A stretch of DNA of 64,000 nucleotides from Cryobacterium flavum (GTDB lineage Bacteria > Actinomycetota > Actinomycetes > Actinomycetales > Microbacteriaceae), in assembly GCF_900103805.1 (NCBI RefSeq), contig NZ_FNIB01000004.1, positions 1-64,000 on the forward strand, written 5' to 3'. Below are positions 25,640 through 33,625 of the stretch, in pieces. Made by a program: the position numbers and the translations under genes. Positions within the stretch are counted from its first letter, which is position 1. Every line of letters starts with the position of its first letter. The notes below the pieces were generated by a model. That model saw nothing but the letters and a program-made list of their open reading frames with translations, had not been told where the DNA came from and made no database searches.

Positions 25640-25958
25640 AGAAGGCGTACCGCACGCCGCCACCCATGTCGTTGACGTCGGACACTGCAACACCGTTTTC
25701 GATGAGGGTTGCACGGGCAGCGTCGACGTCGTCGACCACGAGATGAAGGTTCTGCACCGGCGCGGCGTGGGGGGCGCTGAATCCCACTCCCATGGCGATG
25801 GAGCAGGCCGATCCCGGCGGTGTCAGTTGCACGACCCGCATGCCGTTGCCGGGTTCCACGTCGTGATCCAGGCGAAAGCCCAACTGATCGACGTAAAAGG
25901 CCTTGCTGCGGTCGACGTCCGTCGAGGGCAGCGGAACAAGTTCAAGTCGCATGTCCAT
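25590..25958 (-). CDS. VOC-superfamily (glyoxalase/bleomycin-resistance fold) protein
   Basis: 122 residues from ATG 25958, GAAGGAG 6-7 nt upstream. Two beta-alpha-beta-beta-beta modules: LVPLPSTDVDRSKAFYVDQLGFRLDHD and LHLVVDDVDAARATLIENGVAV, ending YAFFSDPDGNSWALQQ, the typical metal-site strand with a Glu/Gln position near the end. Activity cannot be deduced (dioxygenase, lyase or drug-binding roles exist in this superfamily). Confidence 0.85.
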   Translation of the reverse strand: MDMRLELVPLPSTDVDRSKAFYVDQLGFRLDHDVEPGNGMRVVQLTPPGSACSIAMGVGFSAPHAAPVQNLHLVVDDVDAARATLIENGVAVSDVNDMGGGVRYAFFSDPDGNSWALQQISR

Positions 25959-26052
25959 GGTGCACTCCTTCGTGCCGCAGGTTGGGTGCCTGCACGAGAG
26001 TTAAGCATGCCACCACACCACACCGCAACGCTCAGGCATCCGTTTGGAGCGC

Positions 26053-26454
26053 CTAGAAGTCGATCAGCGAGTCGAGGTCGGCGAGCGGTACGAGACCTTC
26101 GGCCGTGGCCGCCAGCGCCGGGTCGATGGTGATCAGTGCGTCGGCCTGAAGCGCCGTGACCGCGATGTATTCAGCCTCGTAGGTTGTCTCCCAGGCGTGG
26201 TCGCGGGCGAGGTTCCACGCCGTGCGGCGCGAGACCCGGTCGCCGAGCAGCCTCATCTTCAGCGCGGTAAGGCGCTCGTGCTGCTCGAGGGCCTCGCCGT
26301 CGGTGAGGTCCCCGGCACGCACGGCCGCAAGCAGCAGGGCCAAAGCCTGCGAGCGGATGGTGCCCGGCGCGACGATCTGAGGGCTCGGGTCGACACGGAT
26401 GCCGGTGGCTACGATGTGCAGCAGGGTCGATGCGTCGATCACGAAACGAGTCAT
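26053..26454 (-). CDS. PIN-domain protein (VapC-like)
   Basis: 133 residues from ATG 26454. The N-terminal FVIDAST holds the first catalytic Asp of PIN nucleases; further acidic positions are TTYEAEYIAVTALQADALITIDPAL (Glu, Asp, Asp). VapC-type PIN toxins cleave tRNA or rRNA with Mg2+. No antitoxin-sized gene with a DNA-binding motif is visible just upstream in the 26468-26683 gap, so it may be solitary or its antitoxin may be elsewhere. A TAGGGT -10 box lies 7 nt before the ATG (leaderless). Confidence 0.75.
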   Translation of the reverse strand: MTRFVIDASTLLHIVATGIRVDPSPQIVAPGTIRSQALALLLAAVRAGDLTDGEALEQHERLTALKMRLLGDRVSRRTAWNLARDHAWETTYEAEYIAVTALQADALITIDPALAATAEGLVPLADLDSLIDF

Positions 26455-26461
26455 GCTGCAC

Positions 26462-26467
26462 ACCCTA
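26462..26467 (-). promoter_or_regulatory. Putative -10 box (TAGGGT) of the PIN gene
   Basis: On the minus strand, 7 nt from ATG 26454. The following 26468-26683 stretch (about 215 nt) contains no gene I can support. Confidence 0.45.
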
Positions 26468-26683
26468 GACCGGTCGATCTCGATCCCACGGAAGAGAACT
26501 GCGTGAGACGTTGCTGACGTTCATTTGGCGCACGTACATGCACCGAAGGAGCTTGGCCCGATGAAGCCCACGATTGGAAGACGGTGGCACCGGCCAGGCG
26601 GCCCTCGACCGCGACGTGAAGAGTCACCGCCGCACCGCGCTGGAACTCGTAATCCTCACGACTCCGTTATGCGTGTGAATGAA

Positions 26684-27364
26684 CTAGGCCTGCGAGAAAA
26701 GAAAACTCGGCGCGACAATTTTGGTGATAGCGCTTGATCCCTGATCGGATTGGCCAATGACGCCGTAGGGCATTTCGATCCCGGGATCGACGACGATGCC
26801 CGGGAACGACGTCGTGAGGTCGAGCGCCACCGAGCGCTGGCCGAATGCGTCGTCCAGGTGCACTCGGTTCGCGTCCTGACCGGCGGAGACAGCGTCAAAG
26901 GCAGCTCCGACGCCTGTGCCGTCGACCGAGGCGATGGCGATTCCACCGGCTGTTGTGGCCGCCGTGGCCTGAACACTGAATGCGGGCAGGTATGGGCTGG
27001 CCTCGTCGGTGGACGTTCGCTCGCTCCGGTAACGGTTCACCACGATGTCGAACCCGCCCCAGGATGTCCCATCCATCTCGGGGTAATGTTTCGAGCCGTC
27101 CTGATGATGCGTGGCCTGTGGCTCGCCGAGAATGTCGATGGCGGAAGCGACGGCTTCATCGCCGTTCTCGGAATAGCGGAGTGAGAGCAGCACGTTTCCG
27201 CCGTCGTCCACGATGTCGGCGGTCTCAGCTCCGATGAGGATGCGGGCTGGCTCTGGTGCTGGGGCCGCTGTTTCGGACGCTACCGGTTCGACGGTCGGTG
27301 GTGCTTGGGGTGATGCGGCGGTGCAGGCCGACAAGGCGCCGGCCAGAATGATCATGGCGATCAC
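26684..27364 (-). CDS. Putative lipoprotein of unknown function
   Basis: About 226 residues from GTG 27364 (an ATG at 27355 is the alternative). Signal peptide VIAMIILAGALSAC with lipobox LSAC, a Pro/Ala/Glu linker, then a domain with DIVDDGGNVLLSLRYSENGDEAVASAIDILGEPQATHH, which looks like a small alpha/beta extracytoplasmic module, and a C-terminal segment ending in an aromatic tail. The open frame continues upstream past both starts, and no clear Shine-Dalgarno is present, so the start is uncertain. The 195-nt gap to the next gene holds only that gene's promoter. Confidence 0.65.
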   Translation of the reverse strand: MIAMIILAGALSACTAASPQAPPTVEPVASETAAPAPEPARILIGAETADIVDDGGNVLLSLRYSENGDEAVASAIDILGEPQATHHQDGSKHYPEMDGTSWGGFDIVVNRYRSERTSTDEASPYLPAFSVQATAATTAGGIAIASVDGTGVGAAFDAVSAGQDANRVHLDDAFGQRSVALDLTTSFPGIVVDPGIEMPYGVIGQSDQGSSAITKIVAPSFLFSQA

Positions 27365-27547
27365 AGCACGTGGTTTACGGATATGAGCCCCCAAAAACAG
27401 TCGAGGTGACCAAGCCCGCTTCACCAGACTCCACGCTATGGTGCCCAGAACAGCCCTGGCCAGCTGCGACAAACGGTGAATCACGAGGTCGATGTACGTC
27501 GCGAATGCTCCGAACGTCGCGATCGAGCTCGGCTCGCGGGGAGTCGA

Positions 27548-27553
27548 TAGACT
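27548..27553 (+). promoter_or_regulatory. Putative -10 box (TAGACT) of the glycosylase gene
   Basis: TAGACT lies 6 nt before GTG 27560; leaderless pattern with a GTG start. Confidence 0.5.
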
Positions 27554-27559
27554 GCGTGC

Positions 27560-28201
27560 GTGAACGTGCTGGAGGGGTTTCATCTCGCCGACCGGGCATT
27601 TTTTGCCCGTGAGGTGCTCGAACTCGCACCCGAAGTTCTCGGCTGCATCCTGCAACGCACGGATGACGATGGCACTGTGGCCCTTCGAATAACCGAGGTC
27701 GAGGCGTATGCGGGTGAACGCGACCCCGGCGCGCACTCTTATCGGGGCCAGACAAATCGGAATAAGACCATGTTCGGCCCCGCCGGGCACCTCTACTGCT
27801 ACTTCACCTACGGAATGCACCACGCGCTCAACCTCGTCGCCGGACAACCAGCCGAGCCCTACGGTTGCCTTATCAGAGCGGGAGACGTGCTGGAGGGAGC
27901 CGACATCGCCCGCAGCCGTCGAGAAAGCAAACCACGAAAATTTCCCCTTCTCGATCGGAGTTTGGCGCGAGGCCCTGGCTGCGTCGCTCAAAGCTTTGGG
28001 GCAACCCTGACCAACGATGGTGATGATCTTTTCGGCGGACAGTGGACGTTCTTCGTGCCGGACGGTGGATTGGCGCTACCGTATCTGACCGGACCACGCG
28101 TCGGCGTCAGCGGACCCGGCGGCAGTGCGACGAACTTCCCCTGGCGATACTGGCTAGCGGATGCCTCGTCGGTCTCGGCCTACAAACCGGGCCGCCCGTA
28201 A
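27560..28201 (+). CDS. 3-methyladenine (alkyladenine) DNA glycosylase, AAG/MPG family
   Basis: 213 residues from GTG 27560. It excises alkylated purines, starting base-excision repair. The AAG hallmark ALRITEVEAYAGERDPGAHSYRG (catalytic Glu in EVEAY, residues ~42-64) is followed by RNKTMFGPAGHLYCYFTYGMHHALN, which contains the intercalating Tyr and active-site His. The C-terminus keeps GPRVGVS and WRYWLAD. Length is normal for bacterial members (about 200). The start follows a TAGACT -10 box by 6 nt. Convergent with the DUF488 gene. Confidence 0.93.
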   Translation: MNVLEGFHLADRAFFAREVLELAPEVLGCILQRTDDDGTVALRITEVEAYAGERDPGAHSYRGQTNRNKTMFGPAGHLYCYFTYGMHHALNLVAGQPAEPYGCLIRAGDVLEGADIARSRRESKPRKFPLLDRSLARGPGCVAQSFGATLTNDGDDLFGGQWTFFVPDGGLALPYLTGPRVGVSGPGGSATNFPWRYWLADASSVSAYKPGRP

Positions 28202-28213
28202 CCTGGCCCAGCA

Positions 28214-28747
28214 TCATTCTTCGGGCGGGTACCAGACGCGGATGCCGTCGACCTTCGCGAAACTGGTCAGGGTGTGCGGCGTGGTGGAGATTCGGCTCAT
28301 CACATTGGCAACCTGCAGTCCCCGAGCGAGCAGCGCGTCTCCGATCAGCGATCGGTGACAACGCCAGGGCACGGCCTCTGCGCACATGATCGCCACCGTC
28401 TGCGTGCTCGCCAGCGCAATCAACTCGTCGACGCCGTGAACGAATTCGGGGGTTTGCATGTAATCGGCGTAGTCACGAAAGCTCTTGTTGCGCCACGCTC
28501 CGTTGATCGTTGCGTCTGCCACCGGGGTGTGCCGTAGCCCGCCGAGCGCACTCAGCCGCTGATAGTCGATACCGGCGGCAGGCATGCTGGTGAGCAGCTC
28601 GCTTTCCCCGAATTGCGGGTTGTGACGAGACCCCGGCACGGTGCGCACGTCAATGAGCCGTTCGATACCATTTGCTCTCAACATTCCGACGAACTCATCA
28701 AGCGGATGAGTCGAATGCCCGATCGTGTACACACAGGTTCCTGCCAT
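28214..28747 (-). CDS. DUF488 family protein
   Basis: 177 residues from ATG 28747. The signature VYTIGHSTHPLDEFVGMLRANGIERLIDVRTVPGSRHNPQF is the DUF488 N-terminus, and AVPWRCHRSLIGDALLARG carries the conserved CHR motif near the C-terminus. Members occur widely and may act in nucleic-acid repair or stress, but the biochemical function is unknown. It lies next to a DNA glycosylase, consistent with but not proving a repair role. Start choice is moderate (GGA 4 nt upstream). Confidence 0.88.
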   Translation of the reverse strand: MAGTCVYTIGHSTHPLDEFVGMLRANGIERLIDVRTVPGSRHNPQFGESELLTSMPAAGIDYQRLSALGGLRHTPVADATINGAWRNKSFRDYADYMQTPEFVHGVDELIALASTQTVAIMCAEAVPWRCHRSLIGDALLARGLQVANVMSRISTTPHTLTSFAKVDGIRVWYPPEE

Positions 28748-28840
28748 GATTCCATTAAACGGCATCACGAATTCATGTCGAATCTGTTCCATGACCAAGG
28801 TCGTGTCGAAGCGGTGTCGACGGGTGGCGACCACGGCGGG

Positions 28841-29311
28841 TCAGGTGAGCGAAAAGATCAGAGCGACAGCGGCACCGACGGACACGGCCGCACGCGCATA
28901 GTTGGCCCGAGACCAGCTCCGGTCGAAGGACTGCCAGGCAACCGTCAGGCCGGATGAACTGGCGTCGGCGCGCACGAGGGCATTGTTCAATGGCACGTTG
29001 CGCACCACGGTGATCACGACCGCGGCCAGGGCGAGAACTGCTCCAAGAATACGGGTGGGTCCGGCAGGCGCCTCTGACGTAAGTTGCAGCACGATCACAA
29101 CAACGGATGCTGCGGCGCCGCCAAAAAAGACCGTCATGAACGGCGCCCGAACCGCGCTCACATTGATGCGCTGCATGGCGGCCACTGCGGCGGCATCGGG
29201 AAGGGTAAGAAAGGCGGGCAGGACCAAAAAGGAGAAGGCCAGATAGACGCCCGCCGTCAGGCCGGCCCCGAGTGCTGCCGTGATAGTCAGGGCGATTTCG
29301 ACCGCGCTCAT
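28841..29311 (-). CDS. DUF1772 membrane protein
   Basis: 156 residues, four predicted transmembrane segments (about 5-32, 56-78, 85-104, 135-155). LTAGVYLAFSFLVLPAFLTLPD near the N-terminus and PLNNALVRAD near residue 107 are typical of DUF1772 (anthrone-oxygenase-like) proteins. Function in bacteria is unknown. Confidence 0.8.
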   Translation of the reverse strand: MSAVEIALTITAALGAGLTAGVYLAFSFLVLPAFLTLPDAAAVAAMQRINVSAVRAPFMTVFFGGAAASVVVIVLQLTSEAPAGPTRILGAVLALAAVVITVVRNVPLNNALVRADASSSGLTVAWQSFDRSWSRANYARAAVSVGAAVALIFSLT

Positions 29312-29392
29312 CGGATGATCGCTCGGTGGTCGCTAGCCTTATGGCACCGAGTGTCCTTCACCGGGCGGGGAAGCGTCACGTAGTACCCATTC

Positions 29393-29584
29393 CTAATGGG
29401 ATCTGCGCGACCGCATGGCCACGCCCCCGATGGGCACGAGAACCAGTCCCACAGCACAGAGGATGGCGATCCACTCGCTGGTCACCAGGCTCACCCACAG
29501 ACCTATTCCGAGAATCACGACGCTGTACACGATTCCGAAAAACCAGATCCAGCGTTGTGATGGGTTGATCTGCGCCGTCGACAT
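29393..29584 (-). CDS. Small two-helix membrane protein
   Basis: 63 residues: TM1 (WIWFFGIVYSVVILGIGLWVSL) and TM2 (WIAILCAVGLVLVPIGGVAM) with a basic C-terminus (RSRRSH). Composition and two clean hydrophobic helices support a real small gene. No function recognised. Confidence 0.5.
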   Translation of the reverse strand: MSTAQINPSQRWIWFFGIVYSVVILGIGLWVSLVTSEWIAILCAVGLVLVPIGGVAMRSRRSH

Positions 29585-29657
29585 GACTTCAGGCTATCCG
29601 GCCGAGACCACGTGCCGACAGCCCCTCCCCGGAAAGGGGTGTCGGTGCTTCCGGTTC

Positions 29658-30701
29658 CTACTTGGCGGCGAGCAGGCGCGCGACGCGCGGCTTGACCGCG
29701 GTGGCCAGCAGCGTGAGGGATTCGAGCAGGTGTTCCTGGGGGAGGCCGCCGAAGTCGCCCTGCAGAAAATGACGCATGTGGCCAAGGTGCCCGTGCAGGT
29801 CGACGATGCGTTGTGCGATTTCGTCGGGGGCGCCGACGAAATAGGCGCTGGGCGCGTCGACCTGGGCCAGAAAGTCGCGTCGCTGTGGCGCGGGCCAGCC
29901 GCGCAGCCGGCCCATTTCCACGTTGAGCCTGACCCACCCCGGGTACATCCGGTCGATCGCTTCCTGTTTCGTGGGCGCGACCAGCCCCAGGGTCGCCACC
30001 GAGACCTTGATGTTGTCGCCGGTGTGCCCGGCCTGCGCTGCAGACTGCCGGTAGAGGTTGGCGAGTGGCGCGAACCGGTGCGGCTGACCGCCGATGATGC
30101 CGTAGGAGAGGGGCAGGCCGAGGCGGCCAGCGCGGGCCGACGACGGCGCGCTGCCGCCGGTGGCGATCCAGATCGGCAGTGACCCGGTGACCGGACGTGG
30201 CACCACGGCCAGGTCGCCGATCGCCGGGCGCGTGCGGCCCGACCAGGTGACGTTCTCGGTCGTGCTGTTGTTCAGCGTCAGCAGCAGGTCGAGCTTCTGG
30301 GCGTAGAGCTCGTCGTAGTCGTTCAGGTCGTGCCCGAACAGCGGAAACGTCTCGACCGAGGAGCCGCGGCCGGCCGTGATCTCGATGCGACCGCCGCCGG
30401 AGATGGCGTCGGCGGTGGCGAACTGCTGGAACACTCGCACCGGGTCATCCGTTGAGATGATGCTGGCCGCGCTGCCGAGGATGATCTGCGACGTGGCGGC
30501 GGCTGCGGCCGCGATCAGGGTGCCGGGCGAGGATGCCGGCATCGACACGGTGTGGTGTTCACCGACGCCGAAATAGTCGAGGCCCACTCGGTCGGCGTGC
30601 ACGATGGCGTCGAACAGGTTCTTGATCGCCTCCGCGGTGGCACGCGTCGTGCCGTCGGGGTTGAGTTGCGTGTCGCCAAAGCTGTAGGCGCCAATTTGCA
30701 T
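29658..30701 (-). CDS. Luciferase-like (LLM-class) flavin-dependent oxidoreductase
   Basis: 347 residues from ATG 30701 (GGAG 7 nt upstream; ATG 30713 also in frame). TIM-barrel monooxygenase fold: GLDYFGVGEHHTVSMPASSPGTLIAAAAAATSQIILGSAASIISTDDPVRVFQQFATADAISGGRIEIT is characteristic. Uses FMNH2 or F420H2; the adjacent upstream gene is F420-NADP reductase-like, which favours a reduced deazaflavin or flavin supply from that partner (inference). The two genes are 17 nt apart on the same strand and are divergent from a MarR regulator. Confidence 0.87.
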   Translation of the reverse strand: MQIGAYSFGDTQLNPDGTTRATAEAIKNLFDAIVHADRVGLDYFGVGEHHTVSMPASSPGTLIAAAAAATSQIILGSAASIISTDDPVRVFQQFATADAISGGGRIEITAGRGSSVETFPLFGHDLNDYDELYAQKLDLLLTLNNSTTENVTWSGRTRPAIGDLAVVPRPVTGSLPIWIATGGSAPSSARAGRLGLPLSYGIIGGQPHRFAPLANLYRQSAAQAGHTGDNIKVSVATLGLVAPTKQEAIDRMYPGWVRLNVEMGRLRGWPAPQRRDFLAQVDAPSAYFVGAPDEIAQRIVDLHGHLGHMRHFLQGDFGGLPQEHLLESLTLLATAVKPRVARLLAAK

Positions 30702-30718
30702 GGAGTTCTCCATTGTGT

Positions 30719-31399
30719 TTAGGCCGCGTCCGCGAGCGGACGGTTCTTCTGGATGAGGGCGCGAAGCTGGTTCGCAGTGTGGCTGCCGGTGAAAATCTCG
30801 GTGGCGGGCTGGAAGGCGCGGCCGGCGGAGAGCGGTCCGGCATCGACCGCGTCGTAGCCGAGGCGGTCGATGAAGCTCGAGACGAATGCCTTGGCGTCGG
30901 CGTCGTCACCGGCCAGCGCGAGCGCGCGCCGCGTCGGCACGCCGGCGGCCTCGTCATCTTCTTCGAGCTCGTGATAACCGATGTGGTTGAGCGACTTCAC
31001 GACCCGGGCGTGCCGCAGAAACTCTTCGACGACCTCGCTGGAGGTGCGCGGATCGCTCTCGAAGTCGTCGAATACGCCGTCGACCGGCGCCCAATAGTTC
31101 ATCGCGTCGATGACTATTCGGCCGGCGAGTTCGCTCGGGTGGAGCGTGCGGAACTTGTGCAGCGGAATCGCCAAAACCACCAGATCGGATGCGGCGGCCT
31201 GGCTTGATTCCACCGCTACCGCCCCTGGGGTCACAATATCGACCAGCAGGGCGTTCTCCGCCGCGGGTTTAGCAGTCGCGATCAGCACCCGGTATCCGGC
31301 TTTAACCGCCTGCCGGGCCAGGGCCGTTCCGACCCGCCCGGCTCCCAGAATGCCGATGGTGGTGTCGTGGTGACTGCTCAAGACATGTTGACCGCTCAA
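30719..31399 (-). CDS. F420-dependent NADP reductase-like / coenzyme-binding oxidoreductase
   Basis: 226 residues if started at TTG 31399 (GGGAG 6 nt upstream); other starts up to 31492 are in frame. The N-terminal Rossmann motif GILGAGRVGTALARQAVKAGYRV resembles Fno and proC/YjgR-type dehydrogenases, and VIDAMNYW and VVKSLNHIGYHEL match the NADPH-dependent F420 reductase family. It may supply reduced cofactor to the neighbouring LLM enzyme. Divergent from marR with a 23-bp palindrome in the promoter region. Confidence 0.78.
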   Translation of the reverse strand: MSGQHVLSSHHDTTIGILGAGRVGTALARQAVKAGYRVLIATAKPAAENALLVDIVTPGAVAVESSQAAASDLVVLAIPLHKFRTLHPSELAGRIVIDAMNYWAPVDGVFDDFESDPRTSSEVVEEFLRHARVVKSLNHIGYHELEEDDEAAGVPTRRALALAGDDADAKAFVSSFIDRLGYDAVDAGPLSAGRAFQPATEIFTGSHTANQLRALIQKNRPLADAA

Positions 31400-31417
31400 A
31401 GCGCTGCTCCCGTCGAA

Positions 31418-31440
31418 ATATGATGCTCTGCAGATCATAT
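31418..31440. promoter_or_regulatory. Palindromic operator ATATGAT-N9-ATCATAT
   Basis: Seven-bp perfect arms (31418-31424 and 31434-31440) separated by 9 nt lie in the gap between the divergent oxidoreductase and MarR genes, the normal position for a MarR operator. Confidence 0.65.
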
Positions 31441-31477
31441 GTTGAAAAGAATATCTCTGCCACATCACGCTCTCAGG

Positions 31478-31483
31478 TAAGCT
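31478..31483 (+). promoter_or_regulatory. Putative -10 box (TAAGCT) of the MarR gene
   Basis: TAAGCT lies 7 nt before ATG 31491; leaderless pattern. Confidence 0.5.
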
Positions 31484-31490
31484 GACCTGC

Positions 31491-32021
31491 ATGACTGCCG
31501 AATTACGCCCGACCTCACCGGTGCCCGGTGACCTCGGGTGGAACCTCGCGATGGTTCTGCGCGGTTATCAGCGCCAGCTGGAGACCGCCGTCGAGGGGCT
31601 GCCCGGGGGAGTGCGCTGCTATCAGGTGCTCTCCACCGTCATTCACCGCGACCTGCCATCCCAGCAGGCCATCGGGGCGCACCTAGCCATCGATCGCACG
31701 GTGTTGACCTACCTGCTCGACGGCATGGTCGACGCCAAGCTGGTCGAACGCATTCCCGACCCGACCGATCGCCGGGCCCGAAAGATTCGGGCCACGGCGG
31801 AGGGAACCAGCGTTCTCACTCGATACGAGGCGCGCGTTGCTGCCGTGGAAGCCAGCATCCTCTCGGGCATACCAGCGGATGCCGCCTACCAGCTCGCGGG
31901 GCTCCTCGGCACGCTGGCCACGAGTGTGCACCGAGCCCACCCCACGGCCAGCCCCTGCGAGGCCGTCGAGTTGCTCGGGCGCCCTGACGCGCGCCCGCTT
32001 AGCGCTTCACAACATCGTTGA
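31491..32021 (+). CDS. MarR-family transcriptional regulator
   Basis: 176 residues. Winged-helix core: SQQAIGAHLAIDRTVLTYLLDGMVDAKLVERIPDPTDRRARKIRATAEG, with the recognition helix and the beta-wing DPTDRRAR (DxRxR wing motif). MarR proteins are dimers that repress divergent detoxification genes until a small phenolic or oxidant ligand binds. Here the divergent target is the oxidoreductase pair. The last 23 nt overlap the end of the leftward epimerase gene. Confidence 0.9.
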   Translation: MTAELRPTSPVPGDLGWNLAMVLRGYQRQLETAVEGLPGGVRCYQVLSTVIHRDLPSQQAIGAHLAIDRTVLTYLLDGMVDAKLVERIPDPTDRRARKIRATAEGTSVLTRYEARVAAVEASILSGIPADAAYQLAGLLGTLATSVHRAHPTASPCEAVELLGRPDARPLSASQHR

Positions 32022-32976
32022 TCGCCGGCTCGAGATCGGGCCAGGCAAATGTATATCCAGCTTGAAGCAGTCGCTCCGGTGTCACCCAGCGGCTTTTTAG
32101 AACCAATTCGGGTTCGGTGCGCAGTATCCACATGGCTGGTTCGAGCATCCACCTGAATGCCGGCAATCCCACGACAGCCCCAACGCGTCGTCGTAACGTC
32201 GACATGAGCGTGCGGTTGTCACTGATCTGCGGTGCCGACAGGTTGACCGGCCCGTCAAGAGCAGCGTTGTCGACGATGAACTTCACGGCGTTGACAACAT
32301 CGTCGATGTGAATCCAGCTGAATTTCTGGCGTCCGTGGGAGTGGTGGGTTTGAGCCCCAGTGCTGGTCGGTTTCGTGCCGATCCCGCGATACCGCCGATG
32401 CGGGAACCACCAGCCGTCGAGCTGAGGACCTCCGAGCCCAAACCGTGCCAGCCGCACCAAGGCAGCCGTTGCGGGACCGTCTCCCAGCACGATCGCCATC
32501 CGCAGCGCCACCCGGCGGGTAGCGGGCAGCTCTCCAGCGAAGAACTCCACTTCCCACGCCTGCGCGATGTCCGCGGAGAATCCTGTGCCCAGGTCGCCGT
32601 TGGTTTCGGTCATCGGCCGGTCTAGGGAATAGCGGTAAATGGTCGCGGTACTCGCGTTGAGCCAGACCCGTGGGGGATTCGCGCTCGTTGCGATGGCCTG
32701 GCGGAACGCACGGGTGGTGTCGATGCGTGAGCGCAGGATTTCGTCGCGGTTCCGGTCGGTGTAGCGACAGTTGACGCTTTTCCCCGCCAAGTTCACCACG
32801 AGCTTGGAACCATCAATCAACGTCCTTACAGCGGATGCATCGTCCCACCGGGCATCCGGCCCGTTCCGACCGATGCGGGCAATGTCGTAACCCTGGTCGC
32901 GAAGCTCGCGAACAAGTCGCTGCCCGATGAATCCCGTTGCCCCGGCTATTACTGCGCGTCCTCGAATGTTCCCCAC
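31999..32976 (-). CDS. TIGR01777-type NAD(P)-dependent epimerase (SDR39U1-like)
   Basis: 325 residues from GTG 32976. N-terminal AVIAGATGFIGQRLVRELRDQGYDI is an atypical SDR dinucleotide motif; LVVNLAGKSVNCRYTDRNRDEILRSRIDTTRAF is diagnostic of the TIGR01777 family, and the C-terminal SRWVTPERLLQAGYTFAWPDLEPAI is its DUF1731 domain. The catalytic role is unknown in bacteria. A TATGCT -10 box is 6 nt before the GTG. Confidence 0.9.
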   Translation of the reverse strand: MGNIRGRAVIAGATGFIGQRLVRELRDQGYDIARIGRNGPDARWDDASAVRTLIDGSKLVVNLAGKSVNCRYTDRNRDEILRSRIDTTRAFRQAIATSANPPRVWLNASTATIYRYSLDRPMTETNGDLGTGFSADIAQAWEVEFFAGELPATRRVALRMAIVLGDGPATAALVRLARFGLGGPQLDGWWFPHRRYRGIGTKPTSTGAQTHHSHGRQKFSWIHIDDVVNAVKFIVDNAALDGPVNLSAPQISDNRTLMSTLRRRVGAVVGLPAFRWMLEPAMWILRTEPELVLKSRWVTPERLLQAGYTFAWPDLEPAINDVVKR

Positions 32977-32982
32977 TGGTCA

Positions 32983-32988
32983 AGCATA
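32983..32988 (-). promoter_or_regulatory. Putative -10 box (TATGCT) of the epimerase gene
   Basis: On the minus strand, 6 nt before GTG 32976; leaderless pattern. Confidence 0.5.
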
Positions 32989-33026
32989 CGAGGCAACGGT
33001 CACGGGATGCTCGCGGCCGGCGTTTT

Positions 33027-33449
33027 CTATGACGTTGGCTGGACGAGCCATTTGGAGCGCACCTGCACGCTGGCGTCCTCGTAGCCGAGGTGCTCGTAAA
33101 ATCCCAGAACGGAGTCGTTGCCCGCACGCACCATGAGCTGAACCTTCACAACACCGTGCGTGCGCAGCCAGTTTTCTGCGGCAGCCATCATGCGCTTGCC
33201 CAACCCGGTTCCGCGCTGGCCCTCGTCAACTGCAAGGTAGTGTACCCACCCGCGATGGCCATCGTGGCCGACCATGACCGTGCCGACCAGCCGCTCGTCG
33301 TCGAATGCGCCCAGAACCGTGGAGGTGTCGCCGTCGAGGGCGCGCTGCGCGTCAAGCCCGGGTGAATTCCACGACCGGGTCAGCCCGGCCCGGTGCCAGA
33401 GCGCAGCCGCCGCGTCGATGTTGCCCGGGGTCAGGTCGCGGATTGTCAT
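33027..33449 (-). CDS. GNAT-family N-acetyltransferase (YpeA-like)
   Basis: 140 residues from ATG 33449. The acetyl-CoA motif A appears as VHYLAVDEGQRGTGLGKRMMAAAENWLR (Q/R-x-x-G-x-G/A), then VQLMVRAGNDSVLGFYEHLGYED, typical of small GNATs such as YpeA/RimI-like proteins. The substrate is not deducible. No Shine-Dalgarno; TACTAA lies 4 nt upstream. Confidence 0.88.
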   Translation of the reverse strand: MTIRDLTPGNIDAAAALWHRAGLTRSWNSPGLDAQRALDGDTSTVLGAFDDERLVGTVMVGHDGHRGWVHYLAVDEGQRGTGLGKRMMAAAENWLRTHGVVKVQLMVRAGNDSVLGFYEHLGYEDASVQVRSKWLVQPTS

Positions 33450-33527
33450 GTCTTTAGTATCGGCGGTTCTGACACACGCCGTGAGATTGCGGTTCCGCGG
33501 CGATGGGGCCGAAGATGGCATCTCGCG

Positions 33528-33549
33528 GTGTGGGTGTGGGTGTGGGTGT
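33528..33549. repeat. GTGTGG hexanucleotide repeat (about 3.7 units)
   Basis: Lies in the 33450-33625 gap, which has no other recognisable feature. Confidence 0.75.
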
Positions 33550-33625
33550 CATCGGCGACACGACATCTTCAGCCCGATGGGTCTGTGCGACCAGCCACCA
33601 GACGATTTCAAGGGCTGCAGTAGAG

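Noticed and set aside
26525-26737. 70-codon plus-strand frame between the PIN gene and the lipoprotein gene
   Set aside because: Composition is Arg/Pro/His-rich and it lacks a Shine-Dalgarno or -10 box; it could not be supported as a gene or as an antitoxin.
33528-33549. GTGTGG repeat as a CRISPR-like or regulatory array
   Set aside because: Only about 3.7 short contiguous units with no spacers; ordinary microsatellite. No CRISPR array or cas gene was seen anywhere.
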